This document shows, piece after piece, positions 55,221 through 63,988 of a stretch of 64,000 bases of DNA; position 1 is the stretch's first letter, and the number at the start of each line of letters is the position of its first letter. The DNA is from an uncultured Sutterella sp. (GTDB lineage Bacteria; Pseudomonadota; Gammaproteobacteria; Burkholderiales; Burkholderiaceae_F). The stretch lies in contig UQTE01000008.1 of NCBI GenBank assembly GCA_900543805.1, forward strand, positions 25,939-89,938, given 5' to 3'. Both the position numbers and the translations under genes were made by a program. A model generated the notes under the pieces. It saw nothing but the letters and a program-made list of their open reading frames with translations. It was not told where the DNA came from and searched no databases.

Positions 55221-56771
55221 ATGATCCCCTCTGATCTTGTTGACCTGTCACGCCTGCAGTTCGCGCTGACGGCGATGTACCACTTCCTCTTTGTGCCCCT
55301 CACGTTGGGGCTCTCCTTCATGCTCGTCGTTATGGAAGTGACCTACGTCGTGACGGGCAAGGAAATGTACAAGGACATGACCCGTTTCTGGGGCAAGCTC
55401 TTCGGCATCAACTTCGCCCTCGGCGTCGCCACGGGCATCACCATGGAGTTCCAGTTCGGGACGAACTGGGCGTACTACTCCCACTACGTCGGCGACATTT
55501 TCGGCGCCCCGCTCGCCATTGAAGGGCTCATGGCCTTCTTCCTGGAGTCGACCTTCATCGGCCTCTTCTTCTTCGGCTGGGACCGTCTCTCCAAGGGCAA
55601 GCACCTTCTGGCCACCTGCCTCATGGCGCTCGGCTCGAATCTCTCGGCCCTTTGGATTCTCGTCGCCAACGCCTGGATGATGGCGCCCGTGGGTTCGGAA
55701 TTCAATTTCGAAACCATGCGAATGGAAATGACGAACTTCTGGGCCGTCGTCACGAGCGAATGGGCGCAGGCCAAGTTCGCCCACACGATCGCGGGTGGCT
55801 ACATGACGGGCGCGATGTTCGTCATGGCGCTCTCCGCCTACTACATGCTGCGCCGTCAGGACGTCTCCTTTGCCAAGTCGAGCTTCCGCCTCGCCGCCGT
55901 CTTCGGCACGGTCGCGGCGCTCCTCACCATTCACATGGGTGATGAATCGGGCTACCTCGTGACGCGCGATCAGCCGACCAAGATCGCCACCATGGAAGCC
56001 ATCTGGGACACGCACGAAGCGCCCGCCCCGATGACGCTCTTCGCCCTTCCCGACGAAGAGGCCCGCACGAACCACGCGCAGATCGACTTCCCCTGGGTGA
56101 TGGGTCTCATTGGCACGCGTTCGCTCTCGACGGAAATCCCCGGCATCAACCAGCTGGAAGCCCAGGCCCGCGAACGCATTGAAAACGGCGTCAAGGCCGT
56201 GACGACGCTCGAGGCCCTGCGCAAGGATCCCAAGAACGCCGAACTGCGCGAAGCCTTCACCGCCGTGAAGGACGACCTCGGCTACGGTCTCCTTTTGAAG
56301 CGCTACACGGAAGACGTTTCCGCGGCCACGCCGGAAATGATCGCTCAGGCCGCCGCCGACACGATTCCGGGCGTCGCGCCGATGTTCTGGTCCTTCCGCC
56401 TGATGGTGGGCTGCGGCCTCGCCATGGCGCTCGTCTTCGTTCTGGGCGCCGTCTACTCGGTCAAGAACGTCATCACGGAAAAGCGCACGCTCCTCAAGCT
56501 CACGCTTCTTGCGCTGCCGCTTCCGTGGCTTGCCTGCGAAGCGGGCTGGTTCGTCGCCGAATACGGCCGTCAGCCCTGGACGATCTACAACATTCTTCCG
56601 ACGCACCTTTCCGTCTCGTCGCTCTCCGCAGGTGAAGTGCTCGGTTCCGTCATCGGGTTCGTCGTGCTCTACTCGGCCCTCCTCGTCGTCGAAATGTGGC
56701 TGATGATCCGTCTCGGCCGCAAGGGACCGAGTTCTCTCGGCACGGGCCGCTATCACTTTGAACAGCACTAA
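55221..56771 (+). CDS. cydA: Cytochrome bd ubiquinol oxidase subunit I
   Basis: CydA carries hemes b558, b595 and d and oxidises quinol with high oxygen affinity. The 516-residue protein shows RLQFALTAMYHFLFVPLTLG (heme ligand His21), GITMEFQFGTNWAYYSHYVG, the second ligand region KFAHTIAGGYMTG, and AGWFVAEYGRQPW. The extended periplasmic Q-loop makes it the long (E. coli-like) type. It forms an operon with cydP, cydB, cydX, ybgE and a globin gene. Confidence 0.98.
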   Translation: MIPSDLVDLSRLQFALTAMYHFLFVPLTLGLSFMLVVMEVTYVVTGKEMYKDMTRFWGKLFGINFALGVATGITMEFQFGTNWAYYSHYVGDIFGAPLAIEGLMAFFLESTFIGLFFFGWDRLSKGKHLLATCLMALGSNLSALWILVANAWMMAPVGSEFNFETMRMEMTNFWAVVTSEWAQAKFAHTIAGGYMTGAMFVMALSAYYMLRRQDVSFAKSSFRLAAVFGTVAALLTIHMGDESGYLVTRDQPTKIATMEAIWDTHEAPAPMTLFALPDEEARTNHAQIDFPWVMGLIGTRSLSTEIPGINQLEAQARERIENGVKAVTTLEALRKDPKNAELREAFTAVKDDLGYGLLLKRYTEDVSAATPEMIAQAAADTIPGVAPMFWSFRLMVGCGLAMALVFVLGAVYSVKNVITEKRTLLKLTLLALPLPWLACEAGWFVAEYGRQPWTIYNILPTHLSVSSLSAGEVLGSVIGFVVLYSALLVVEMWLMIRLGRKGPSSLGTGRYHFEQH

Positions 56772-56792
56772 GTTGCCGATGGAGTCCAAAAA

Positions 56793-57932
56793 ATGATCGA
56801 TTATGAAATCCTGAAAGTTCTCTGGTGGGTCTTCATCGGAGTGTTGCTCGTCGGCTTCGCCGTCATGGACGGCCAAGACATGGGCGTGGGCACGCTTCTG
56901 CCCTTCCTCTCCAAGGAAGACAGTGAACGCCGCATCATGATCAACAGCGTCGCCCCGCACTGGGACGGCAATCAGGTGTGGCTGCTCACGGGCGGCGGCG
57001 CCATGTTCGCCGCGTGGCCGCTCATGTACGCCACGGCCTTCTCGGGCTTCTACTGGGCGATGCTGATCGTGCTCTTCGTGCTGATCTTCCGTCCGGTCGC
57101 GTTCGACTACCGCAGCAAGGTGCCCTCGACGAAGTGGCGCACGAACTGGGACTGGCTCCTCTTTCTCGGATCCGCCGTCCCGCCGATCATCTTCGGCGTC
57201 GCCTTCGGCAACCTCCTGCAGGGCGTTCCCTTTGAGATCGACGCCACGATGCGTCCCGTCTACACGGGAAGCTTCTTCGGCCTTCTCAACCCGTTCGGTC
57301 TCCTCTGCGGCGTGCTCTCGCTCGCGATGATCGTCGCGCACGGCGCGAACTACCTGGTGCTGCGCACCGAAGGAACGCTTCAGGAAAAGGCCCGCAAGGT
57401 CGGTTCCGTCGCGGCCTTCCTCGCCTTCGTCCTCTTCCTCCTGGGCGGCGTCTGGGTGTACCTCGGCATCGACGGCTACGTCGCCGTCTCGGGTCTTGAC
57501 CCGGCCGGTCCCGCCAACCCGCTCGCCAAGACGGTGGAAATCCGCGAAGGCGCCTGGTTCGCCAACTACGGCGCCTGCCCGGTCCTCTGGGCCCTTCCGG
57601 CGCTCGGTCTTCTCGGCACGCTCGCTTCGGCCGTTCTCGTGCGCAAGGGCGCCGCGGGCAAGGCGATCGTCGCCTCGGGCGTCGCGATGCTCGGCATCAT
57701 CCTCACGCCGCTTGGCGCCATGTTCCCCTTCGTGATGCCCTCCTCGGTGATGCCCAACGCCGGCCTCACCCTTTGGGACTGCACGAGCTCGCAGCTGACG
57801 CTCGAGGTCATGTTCTTCGTGACGCTCATCCTCCTGCCGCTCGTTCTGTTCTACACGGCCTGGGCGTACAAGGTCATGAGCGGCAAGCTCACGGCCGAGT
57901 ACATCGAAAAGAACACGCACTCGCTCTACTGA
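56793..57932 (+). CDS. cydB: Cytochrome bd ubiquinol oxidase subunit II
   Basis: CydB pairs with CydA in the inner membrane. The 379-residue protein starts MIDYEILKVLWWVFIGVLLV and has FAVMDGQDMGVGTLLPF and NQVWLLTGGGAMFAAWP, with about nine hydrophobic segments. It follows cydA by 21 nt with GGAG upstream. Confidence 0.98.
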   Translation: MIDYEILKVLWWVFIGVLLVGFAVMDGQDMGVGTLLPFLSKEDSERRIMINSVAPHWDGNQVWLLTGGGAMFAAWPLMYATAFSGFYWAMLIVLFVLIFRPVAFDYRSKVPSTKWRTNWDWLLFLGSAVPPIIFGVAFGNLLQGVPFEIDATMRPVYTGSFFGLLNPFGLLCGVLSLAMIVAHGANYLVLRTEGTLQEKARKVGSVAAFLAFVLFLLGGVWVYLGIDGYVAVSGLDPAGPANPLAKTVEIREGAWFANYGACPVLWALPALGLLGTLASAVLVRKGAAGKAIVASGVAMLGIILTPLGAMFPFVMPSSVMPNAGLTLWDCTSSQLTLEVMFFVTLILLPLVLFYTAWAYKVMSGKLTAEYIEKNTHSLY

Positions 57933-57991
57933 CGTTCTCTGCGCGAAACGGGGCCGCGCCCCGTTTCGCCCAACGCATCAAAGGAATTTCT

Positions 57992-58087
57992 ATGGCTTAC
58001 TTTTACTGGATCGCGGTTCTCGGCTTTGCCATTCTGCTTGCGGTGACGCTCGAGACGATCGCCGCCAAGAACGAGGAAGCGAAGTGA
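57992..58087 (+). CDS. cydX: Cytochrome bd small subunit CydX
   Basis: The 31-residue peptide (MAYFYWIAVLGFAILLAVTL, then a charged tail) is one membrane helix with an aromatic N-terminus, as expected of CydX, which stabilises heme b595/d. AAGGAA precedes the ATG. Its stop overlaps the GTG start of ybgE. Confidence 0.85.
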   Translation: MAYFYWIAVLGFAILLAVTLETIAAKNEEAK

Positions 58088-58374
58088 CGGGGAAGTCTCC
58101 GTCTTCGGGAAAGGGGGCGCGCCTTCTGCGCGCGCTCTCCTTCGCGGTCGCGCTCCTTTTCGCCGCGCTGATCGTGCTCTATCCCCGCGCCATCGCGACC
58201 GACATGACGACCGTTCCGCACGGCTGGCTCGTCGTGCTTCTCCTGGGAATGAGTTCGGCTTGGGTCTACGGCCTCGGATTCGAGCCCCGACACCGTCTTC
58301 TTCGCCCTCTCTTTCATCCCGCAACGGCCTGGCTTCTCATGCTCGTCGGAGCCTGGCAGGTCTTTCTGGCATGA
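58084..58374 (+). CDS. ybgE: cyd operon protein YbgE
   Basis: The 96-residue membrane protein has three hydrophobic segments and the YbgE/CydE pattern: PHGWLVVLLLGMSSAWVYGL, then GFEPRHRLLRPLFHP. The start is GTG at 58084, inside the cydX stop region (GTGA overlap), and it overlaps the globin gene by four bases (ATGA). Its function in the bd oxidase is not established. Confidence 0.82.
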   Translation: MTGKSPSSGKGARLLRALSFAVALLFAALIVLYPRAIATDMTTVPHGWLVVLLLGMSSAWVYGLGFEPRHRLLRPLFHPATAWLLMLVGAWQVFLA

Positions 58375-58769
58375 AAACCTTTTACGAACAAATCGGAGGC
58401 GAGGCCGGGGTGTCGGCCCTGGTCAACGCCTTTCTCAAGGCGCTCGAGAAGGAACGCTCGGCGCCTCTGCGCGCCTGCTATCGGGAGGATCTGTCGTATT
58501 ACGCCTGCCGCATGACGGCGTTTCTTTCGGGGTGGCTCGGCGGCCCCATGCGCTATCCCGGGCGCTTCGGTCTCCCGATGATCGTGGAAAAGCACCGCGC
58601 TTTTCCCGTCAACCGGGAACTCGCTCTTCTCTGGCTCGAATGCATGCGCGACGCCCTGCGCGAAACAGTGCCCGACGAGTCCCTGCGCCTTTCGCTCGAA
58701 GGCGCCTTCTGGCAGATGGCGGATCACCTGCAGCAGGCGAGCGTCACCAACGGCTCTCCTCGCGCTTGA
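58371..58769 (+). CDS. Truncated hemoglobin (group II-like)
   Basis: The 132-residue protein has the trHb pattern: FYEQIGGEAGVSALVNAFL, SGWLGGP, and the proximal histidine (His75) in IVEKHRAFPV. Trp88 at the G8 position points to group II. It is translationally coupled to ybgE, so it is made with cytochrome bd. Roles could be nitric oxide detoxification or oxygen handling for the oxidase (inference). Its 3' end overlaps convergent yaeQ by 26 nt. Confidence 0.88.
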   Translation: MKTFYEQIGGEAGVSALVNAFLKALEKERSAPLRACYREDLSYYACRMTAFLSGWLGGPMRYPGRFGLPMIVEKHRAFPVNRELALLWLECMRDALRETVPDESLRLSLEGAFWQMADHLQQASVTNGSPRA

Positions 58770-59298
58770 GCCACTGAAAGTCGATCTGCACGTTCGTCTT
58801 TTCGCCGTTGACCCACACGGTTTCGTCCTGAATCGTCACGGCAAAGCGCATGTTGCGCTCGCAAAGCGTCGTAAGCTTCGCGACCTCTTCGTCCGAAACG
58901 TTCAGCACGGCAAGCTTGTCGATCTTGGAAAAGTCTCCCGACACGCTCTGCCACCAGGGTCCCACCCGATCTTCTCCGTAGGCGAGCACCGTCACGTGAT
59001 TGCTTCGCCCCGCCGCCCGGCGCACCTGACGCACATCGGGACAGCCCACTTCAATCCACCGTTCGATCGTGCCCGTGTCGTCGATCTCCCAGAGCGCGGG
59101 CTCCCCTTCGGTCGAAAGACCGCGGCCGAACTCCAAATGTTCGCCCGCAAGCGAAGCAAAGGCGAGAATGCGCAGCATCAGGCGCTCCTCCGTCTCGGAG
59201 GGATGGCGCGCCACCGTCAGCACGTGGGTCGCGTAATACCCCCGATCGAGGTCCGAAATGTCGAGCGTCGCCTTGTAAACCGTTGAACCGAGCGCCAT
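58744..59298 (-). CDS. yaeQ: YaeQ family protein
   Basis: The 184-residue protein matches YaeQ in length and signatures: STVYKATLDISDLDRGYYAT, ARHPSETEERLMLRILAFA, PALWEIDDTGTIERWIEVGC. YaeQ adopts a PD-(D/E)xK nuclease-like fold and was first described as a suppressor of RfaH loss. The activity is unproven. It is convergent with the globin gene. Confidence 0.92.
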   Translation of the reverse strand: MALGSTVYKATLDISDLDRGYYATHVLTVARHPSETEERLMLRILAFASLAGEHLEFGRGLSTEGEPALWEIDDTGTIERWIEVGCPDVRQVRRAAGRSNHVTVLAYGEDRVGPWWQSVSGDFSKIDKLAVLNVSDEEVAKLTTLCERNMRFAVTIQDETVWVNGEKTNVQIDFQWLKREESRW

Positions 59299-59334
59299 GA
59301 TGCTGTTCTTTTCTCCTTCTTTACTCTGATTGTC

Positions 59335-59733
59335 TCAATCGGGCATCGGTTCGTCGTCCTGCAGACGCAGCCACCCCTTGAAGATCCGATAGCCCACCCA
59401 GATGCCCGTGATGCCGAAGCCGAGCACGGCGACGAAGAATCCCACTCCGACGAGAAGAAGCGGCGTGGAGAGAAGCCACGTCAGCCCCACGAAGAGGGCC
59501 GCGTACCAAAAGGTTCGGATCTGCCAGGAAAAATGGCTCTCCAGATAGGTGTTGCGCGCATCTCCGCGGAACACATAATTTAGAATGACGGCCAGAATGG
59601 ACGGCCAGGAAAAAAGAAACATCCCCACGATGGAGGCGGCCGTGAAGATGCCCGTGACGATGGTCACGGCGTGAAGACCGTACACGATCTGCGCGATCAG
59701 TCTCGTACTCGATTTCGGCGGTTCCGTCCACAT
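59335..59733 (-). CDS. DUF4870-like membrane protein
   Basis: The 132-residue protein has three to four hydrophobic stretches: QIVYGLHAVTIVTGIFTAAS, ILAVILNYVFRGDARNTYLE, SHFSWQIRTFWYAALFVGL and a C-terminal helix. The HFSWQIRTFW pattern is typical of DUF4870. ATG at 59733 has AAGGA upstream. It is divergent from the next membrane protein. No function is known. Confidence 0.8.
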   Translation of the reverse strand: MWTEPPKSSTRLIAQIVYGLHAVTIVTGIFTAASIVGMFLFSWPSILAVILNYVFRGDARNTYLESHFSWQIRTFWYAALFVGLTWLLSTPLLLVGVGFFVAVLGFGITGIWVGYRIFKGWLRLQDDEPMPD

Positions 59734-59763
59734 GGTGTCATCCTTTCCCGATTGGCATGTCGC

Positions 59764-60336
59764 ATGGATTATAGCGAAGTCCTCTTTTTCGTCTGCGTCG
59801 CCCTCTTGGCGCCTATGGACCGCCTGAGCGCGGCTCTCGTGGCGGGACTCTGCGCGCGCTTTTTCCCCGAGTCGGGCTTTGTCTGCGTCGCGTTCGCGCT
59901 TTTCCTGGGTTGGGCGGCAGATATTTTCGCTCTTCGTCGCACGACGCGCCCCGAGATTTTTCAGACGGACGGCGCCCCCACGCATCTGCACACCGATACA
60001 ATACGTTCGTTGGCGAAACGGCATCCCCTGGGCACGGTTCTTTTTCTCTGCGCCTTCGGTTTTTCCCGCAGGGACGCCTCGGCCGCCGGCGCCGCGCTTT
60101 CCGACGCGGCCCTCCGAACCGCCCTTTTTGCGGGCGCCCTTCTGGGCACCCTTCTGGGCGCGTCGGCGGGCTATCTGGCCGGCACCGCCCTGAAGCCTTC
60201 GCCTGCGCAACCCGACCTCTTCGAGGCGGCGGGACTCGTGTGTCTTGCCGGCTTGACGGCGTTCACCGTCCGCCTCTTGTGGGTCCGCCTGTCCCATCGT
60301 TGGAGTGAACATGAGAATCCTATTGGTCGAAGATGA
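59764..60336 (+). CDS. Membrane protein of unknown function
   Basis: The 190-residue protein has about five hydrophobic segments (for example VLFFVCVALLAPMDRLSAAL, FVCVAFALFLGWAADIFAL). I recognise no family. ATG at 59764 (MDYSEVLFF) fits the end of the divergent promoter region. Its 3' end overlaps the response-regulator start by 26 nt, so it is probably the first gene of the two-component operon. Confidence 0.65.
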   Translation: MDYSEVLFFVCVALLAPMDRLSAALVAGLCARFFPESGFVCVAFALFLGWAADIFALRRTTRPEIFQTDGAPTHLHTDTIRSLAKRHPLGTVLFLCAFGFSRRDASAAGAALSDAALRTALFAGALLGTLLGASAGYLAGTALKPSPAQPDLFEAAGLVCLAGLTAFTVRLLWVRLSHRWSEHENPIGRR

Positions 60337-60967
60337 CGAAATGATCGGCGAGAGCGTTATGGCCGGTCTCGAAGGCGAAGACAACGCCGTCGACTGGGTG
60401 CGCGACGGCAATTCCGCCCTGCTCGCCCTCAACACCCACACCTACTCCATCATGATCCTGGACCTGGGCCTGCCCGGGAAGGACGGTCTGCAGGTTCTGC
60501 GTCAGATGCGCGCCCGCCGCGATCCGACGCCGGTCCTCGTCACGACGGCCCGCGACACGGTGAACGACCGCATCATGGGGCTCGACAGCGGCGCCGACGA
60601 CTATCTGATCAAACCCTACGACCTCGACGAACTCTCCGCGCGCATCCGCGCCCTCGTGCGCCGCGCGGCGGGCCGGGCCGACCCCGTGATCGTCCGCGGC
60701 GACCTGCGCATTTCGCCCGCCACGCGCGAAGTGGTCTATCGGGGCGTCCCCGTCATTCTCTCCTCCAAGGAGTATGCGCTTCTGGCCGCGCTCGCCGAAC
60801 GCCAGGGCGTCGTCTGGAGCCGGGCGCAGCTCGAGGAGAAGCTCTACAACTGGGACAACGGCGTGGGCTCCAACGCCATCGAAGTGCACATTCATCACCT
60901 GCGCAAGAAGCTCTCCGACAGCGCCATCAAGACCGTCCGCGGGGTCGGTTATCTTCTCGAAACCTAA
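60311..60967 (+). CDS. OmpR-family response regulator (QseB/PmrA-like)
   Basis: The 218-residue protein has a receiver domain (MRILLVEDDEMIGES; phospho-acceptor Asp51 in MILDLGLPGKDG; conserved lysine in YLIKPYDLDEL) and a winged-helix DNA-binding domain (EVHIHHLRKKLSDSAIKTV). ATG at 60311 has GGAG five bases before, better than GTG at 60305. The kinase gene follows after 6 nt. Confidence 0.93.
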   Translation: MRILLVEDDEMIGESVMAGLEGEDNAVDWVRDGNSALLALNTHTYSIMILDLGLPGKDGLQVLRQMRARRDPTPVLVTTARDTVNDRIMGLDSGADDYLIKPYDLDELSARIRALVRRAAGRADPVIVRGDLRISPATREVVYRGVPVILSSKEYALLAALAERQGVVWSRAQLEEKLYNWDNGVGSNAIEVHIHHLRKKLSDSAIKTVRGVGYLLET

Positions 60968-60973
60968 TACGAC

Positions 60974-62317
60974 ATGCGCTCGATCCGCAGAAAACTCCTC
61001 ATCACCCTCATGGGGGCGCTGCTGGCCGCCGGTTTCACCACCACGGCGGCCACCTTCTTTTCGGCACAGGCCGAATTCAACGCGTTCCTCGACACCCATC
61101 TGAAGGAAACCGCGGAGTCCCTCGGCGAATCCGTGCGCAATTCCCTGCCGGTGCAGAACCCGACGCACCTCACCATCGTCGGGGACGCGCAGTCCTACCA
61201 GATCGTCGTGCAGGTCTACGACTCCATGACGAACAGTCTCTGGCAGCGCGAGGGGAAGCCTCCCCTTCCCTTCCCGGAAGGACCGGGCTTCGGCCTGCAG
61301 AAGCTTGACGGCAAGACCTGGCGCACCTATTCCGTGGGCGTCGGTCCCCTCATCATCACGGTGGGACAGGACATGGCCGTGCGAACGAGTCTCGCCGCCT
61401 CGTCGGCCTTCCGCGTGCTGCAGCCGCTCTGCCTTCTTCTCCCCTTCATCGCCATCGCGATCTGGTTCATCGTGGGCGAGGGCCTCGCTCCGCTTGAGAA
61501 AACCGCCCGTTCGGTCGCAAGACGCTCTCCCACGTCGCTCGCCCCCATTTCCACCAAGGGACTCCCTTCGGAACTCGAAGGGCTCGTGAGCGCCGTGAAT
61601 CACCTTCTCACGCGCCTCAAGGAAAGCCTCTCGGCCCAGCAGCGCTTCGCCTCGGACGCGGCCCACGAACTGCGTACGCCCCTCACCGCCCTGAAGCTGC
61701 AGGTGCAGCTCGCCCAACGCGCCAAGACGCCCGAGCAGCAGCAAAAGTGCTTTGTCCGACTCAACGAGGGCATCAACCGCGCCACGCGGCTCGTGCAGCA
61801 GCTCCTCACGCTCGCCCGACTTGATCCCGACGCAAGCGACAAGCCTACGAGCACCGTGCGGCTCGACGAACTCTGCCGAAGCGTCGCCGAGGATCTCACG
61901 CCGATTGCCGCCCAAAAGCGCATCCGCATCGAAGCCGTCACCTCGCGCGCCTCGGTCGAGGGGATGGAGGACGCCGTGCGGCTTCTCATCACGAATCTCA
62001 CGGACAACGCCATCCGCTACACCCCGGAAGACGGCCGCATCGAGATCCGATGCCGAAGCAAGGGAGAGAAAACCTTCCTCGAAATCGCCGACAACGGTCC
62101 GGGCATCGCGCCCGAAGAGCGCGAGCGCGTTTTCGACCGCTTCTACCGCGCGCTCGGCACGAAAACCTCGGGCACGGGGCTCGGCCTCGCCATCGTGAAG
62201 CGAATCGTCGACATTCACCGCGGCAAGATCGCCATCGACGACGGCCTCGACGGACGCGGAACGACCTTCCGTCTCGTCTTCCCGCGACTCGGCATGAAGT
62301 TGAACGACGGGCTCTGA
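60974..62317 (+). CDS. Sensor histidine kinase (QseC/PmrB-like)
   Basis: The 447-residue kinase has two membrane segments (about residues 8-30 and 148-169) around a periplasmic sensor region of some 115 residues. A HAMP-like linker follows, then the H box FASDAAHELRTPLTALK (His231) and the ATPase domain with N box TDNAIRYTPEDG, G1 ADNGPGIAP and G2 GTGLGLAIVKR. It pairs with the preceding response regulator. The signal is unknown. Confidence 0.93.
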   Translation: MRSIRRKLLITLMGALLAAGFTTTAATFFSAQAEFNAFLDTHLKETAESLGESVRNSLPVQNPTHLTIVGDAQSYQIVVQVYDSMTNSLWQREGKPPLPFPEGPGFGLQKLDGKTWRTYSVGVGPLIITVGQDMAVRTSLAASSAFRVLQPLCLLLPFIAIAIWFIVGEGLAPLEKTARSVARRSPTSLAPISTKGLPSELEGLVSAVNHLLTRLKESLSAQQRFASDAAHELRTPLTALKLQVQLAQRAKTPEQQQKCFVRLNEGINRATRLVQQLLTLARLDPDASDKPTSTVRLDELCRSVAEDLTPIAAQKRIRIEAVTSRASVEGMEDAVRLLITNLTDNAIRYTPEDGRIEIRCRSKGEKTFLEIADNGPGIAPEERERVFDRFYRALGTKTSGTGLGLAIVKRIVDIHRGKIAIDDGLDGRGTTFRLVFPRLGMKLNDGL

Positions 62318-62339
62318 GCCCCGCCTTTCTGTTACAAAT

Positions 62340-62377
62340 TTAACGCCCTGTGCACAACCCGTTGCGCAGGGCGTTAA
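62340..62377 (+). other. 15-bp hairpin between the kinase gene and degP
   Basis: TTAACGCCCTGTGCA (62340-62354) pairs with TGCGCAGGGCGTTAA (62363-62377) with one G-T pair. No T-run follows, only ACGTTGAAGG. It may end the two-component operon with help, or act as a leader or operator for degP. Confidence 0.55.
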
Positions 62378-62485
62378 ACGTTGAAGGGCAAATCGTTCTA
62401 AAGTTTCTTCCTATAAGGCGACGTCCTTCGTTTAAGACCAACAACCGCGCCGCCATCCATCTTTCCATTGGGAGAAGCTTGCAAT

Positions 62486-63910
62486 ATGTCTTTTGCTCTG
62501 AAAACCACGGCCCTTGCCGCGGCCCTGTGCGCCGCGCTCGCCACGGCGCCCTTTACGGCCCCCACGGCCGAAGCGGCCTTGTTCGCTCAGGATGAAAAGC
62601 AGGCGACGCTGCCCGACTTCGTCAAACTCGTGGAGGAAAACGGTCCAGCCGTCGTCAACATTCAGATCATCCGCAACGCCCGCGTCGTGCAGACGCCGGG
62701 CATTCCCGGCATGGACGAACGACACGCGGAAATCTTCCGCCGTTTCGGCTTCCCGCTCCCCTTCTTCCCGGGTGAGCGCGAAATTCCCGAACAGCGCGGC
62801 ACGGGTTCTGGCTTCATTCTTTCCGCCGACGGCACGATCATGACGAACGCGCACGTCGTGGAAGGGGCCGACGAAATCATCGTGCGCCTCACGGACAAGC
62901 GTGAATTCAAGGGTAAGGTGCTCGGCACCGACAAGCAGACCGACATCGCGATCGTGAAGATCGAGGCCAAGGACCTCCCCGTGCTCAAGATCGGCCGTTC
63001 CGGAGACCTCAAGGTCGGCGAATGGGTGGCCGCCATCGGCAGCCCCTTCGGTCTCGACAACACGGTGACGGCCGGCATCGTCTCGGCCCTCTCGCGCAAT
63101 CTCCCGAGCGATCAGTACGTTCCCTTCATTCAGACGGACGTCGCCGTCAATCCCGGCAACTCGGGCGGCCCGCTCTTCAACATGAAGGGCGAAGTCGTGG
63201 GGATCAACTCGCAGATCTTCTCGACCTCGGGCGGCTTTATGGGCCTCTCGTTTGCCATCCCGATCGACCTGGCCATGCAGATCAAGGATCAGCTCGTCAA
63301 GGACGGCTACGTGACGCGCGGCTACGTGGGCGTCTACATCCAGGAACTGAGCCAGGAGCTCGCCGAAACCTTCGGTCTCAAGACGCCCGAGGGCGCCCTC
63401 GTGACGAAGATCGAAAAGGACAGCCCCGCCGAGAAGGCCGGCCTGCGTGAAGGCGACGTCATCACGGCGCTCGACGGCAAGAAGGTGACCTCCTCGGTGA
63501 GTCTCCCGATGCTCGTGAGCGCCATGAAGCCCGGCGACGAAGCGACTCTCACCGTCATTCGCGACAAGAAGGAAAAGGCGATTGACATCACGATCGGCAC
63601 GAATCCGAATCAGGACCAGAGCGCGGGCGACCAGGACGCCAAGACGACGCCCCGTCTCGGCCTTGAAGTTCGTCCCCTGACGGCCGAAGAGGCGAAGACC
63701 GCGGAAACGACCGGTCTCCTCGTCGCGAACGTCACGGGCGCCGCCGCCAAGGCGGGCGTGCGCAAGGGCGACATTCTCGTCTCCGCCAACGGCAAGCCCC
63801 TGAAGAGCGCGCGCGACCTTGCCAACGCCGCCAAGGAAGATCAGGTGCTACTCCTCGTGCAGCGTGACGGCGGCCGCATCTTCATCCCGATCCGCACGAA
63901 GACGAAGTAA
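62486..63910 (+). CDS. degP: DegP/HtrA-type periplasmic serine protease (Do family)
   Basis: DegP-type proteases degrade or refold damaged envelope proteins. The 474-residue precursor has a signal peptide ending AEA at residue 30, a trypsin-like domain with catalytic His123 (MTNAHVVEG), Asp153 (TDIAIVKI) and Ser226 (NPGNSGGPLF), and two PDZ domains (about residues 280-370 and 388-470). The ATG at 62486 is fixed by the signal peptide. No sigma-E promoter was recognised. MucD is an equally good name. Confidence 0.93.
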   Translation: MSFALKTTALAAALCAALATAPFTAPTAEAALFAQDEKQATLPDFVKLVEENGPAVVNIQIIRNARVVQTPGIPGMDERHAEIFRRFGFPLPFFPGEREIPEQRGTGSGFILSADGTIMTNAHVVEGADEIIVRLTDKREFKGKVLGTDKQTDIAIVKIEAKDLPVLKIGRSGDLKVGEWVAAIGSPFGLDNTVTAGIVSALSRNLPSDQYVPFIQTDVAVNPGNSGGPLFNMKGEVVGINSQIFSTSGGFMGLSFAIPIDLAMQIKDQLVKDGYVTRGYVGVYIQELSQELAETFGLKTPEGALVTKIEKDSPAEKAGLREGDVITALDGKKVTSSVSLPMLVSAMKPGDEATLTVIRDKKEKAIDITIGTNPNQDQSAGDQDAKTTPRLGLEVRPLTAEEAKTAETTGLLVANVTGAAAKAGVRKGDILVSANGKPLKSARDLANAAKEDQVLLLVQRDGGRIFIPIRTKTK

Positions 63911-63950
63911 CGTTTTCACGTTCCCGTCAAGACGAAGCCCCGAAGTGAAC

Positions 63951-63983
63951 TGTCCCCAGAAAGCGAGACACTTTCTGGGGACA
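63951..63983. repeat. Perfect 13-bp inverted repeat near the window end
   Basis: TGTCCCCAGAAAG (63951-63963) and CTTTCTGGGGACA (63971-63983) with a 7-nt spacer, directly before an ATG. It is not followed by a T-run long enough for a terminator. It could be an insertion-sequence end or an operator of the gene that begins at 63989. Confidence 0.5.
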
Positions 63984-63988
63984 CTTTT

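Noticed and set aside
55248..57920. 890-codon minus-strand frame across cydA and cydB
   Set aside because: Antisense shadow of two clear cyd genes; low complexity rich in E, R, H and G.
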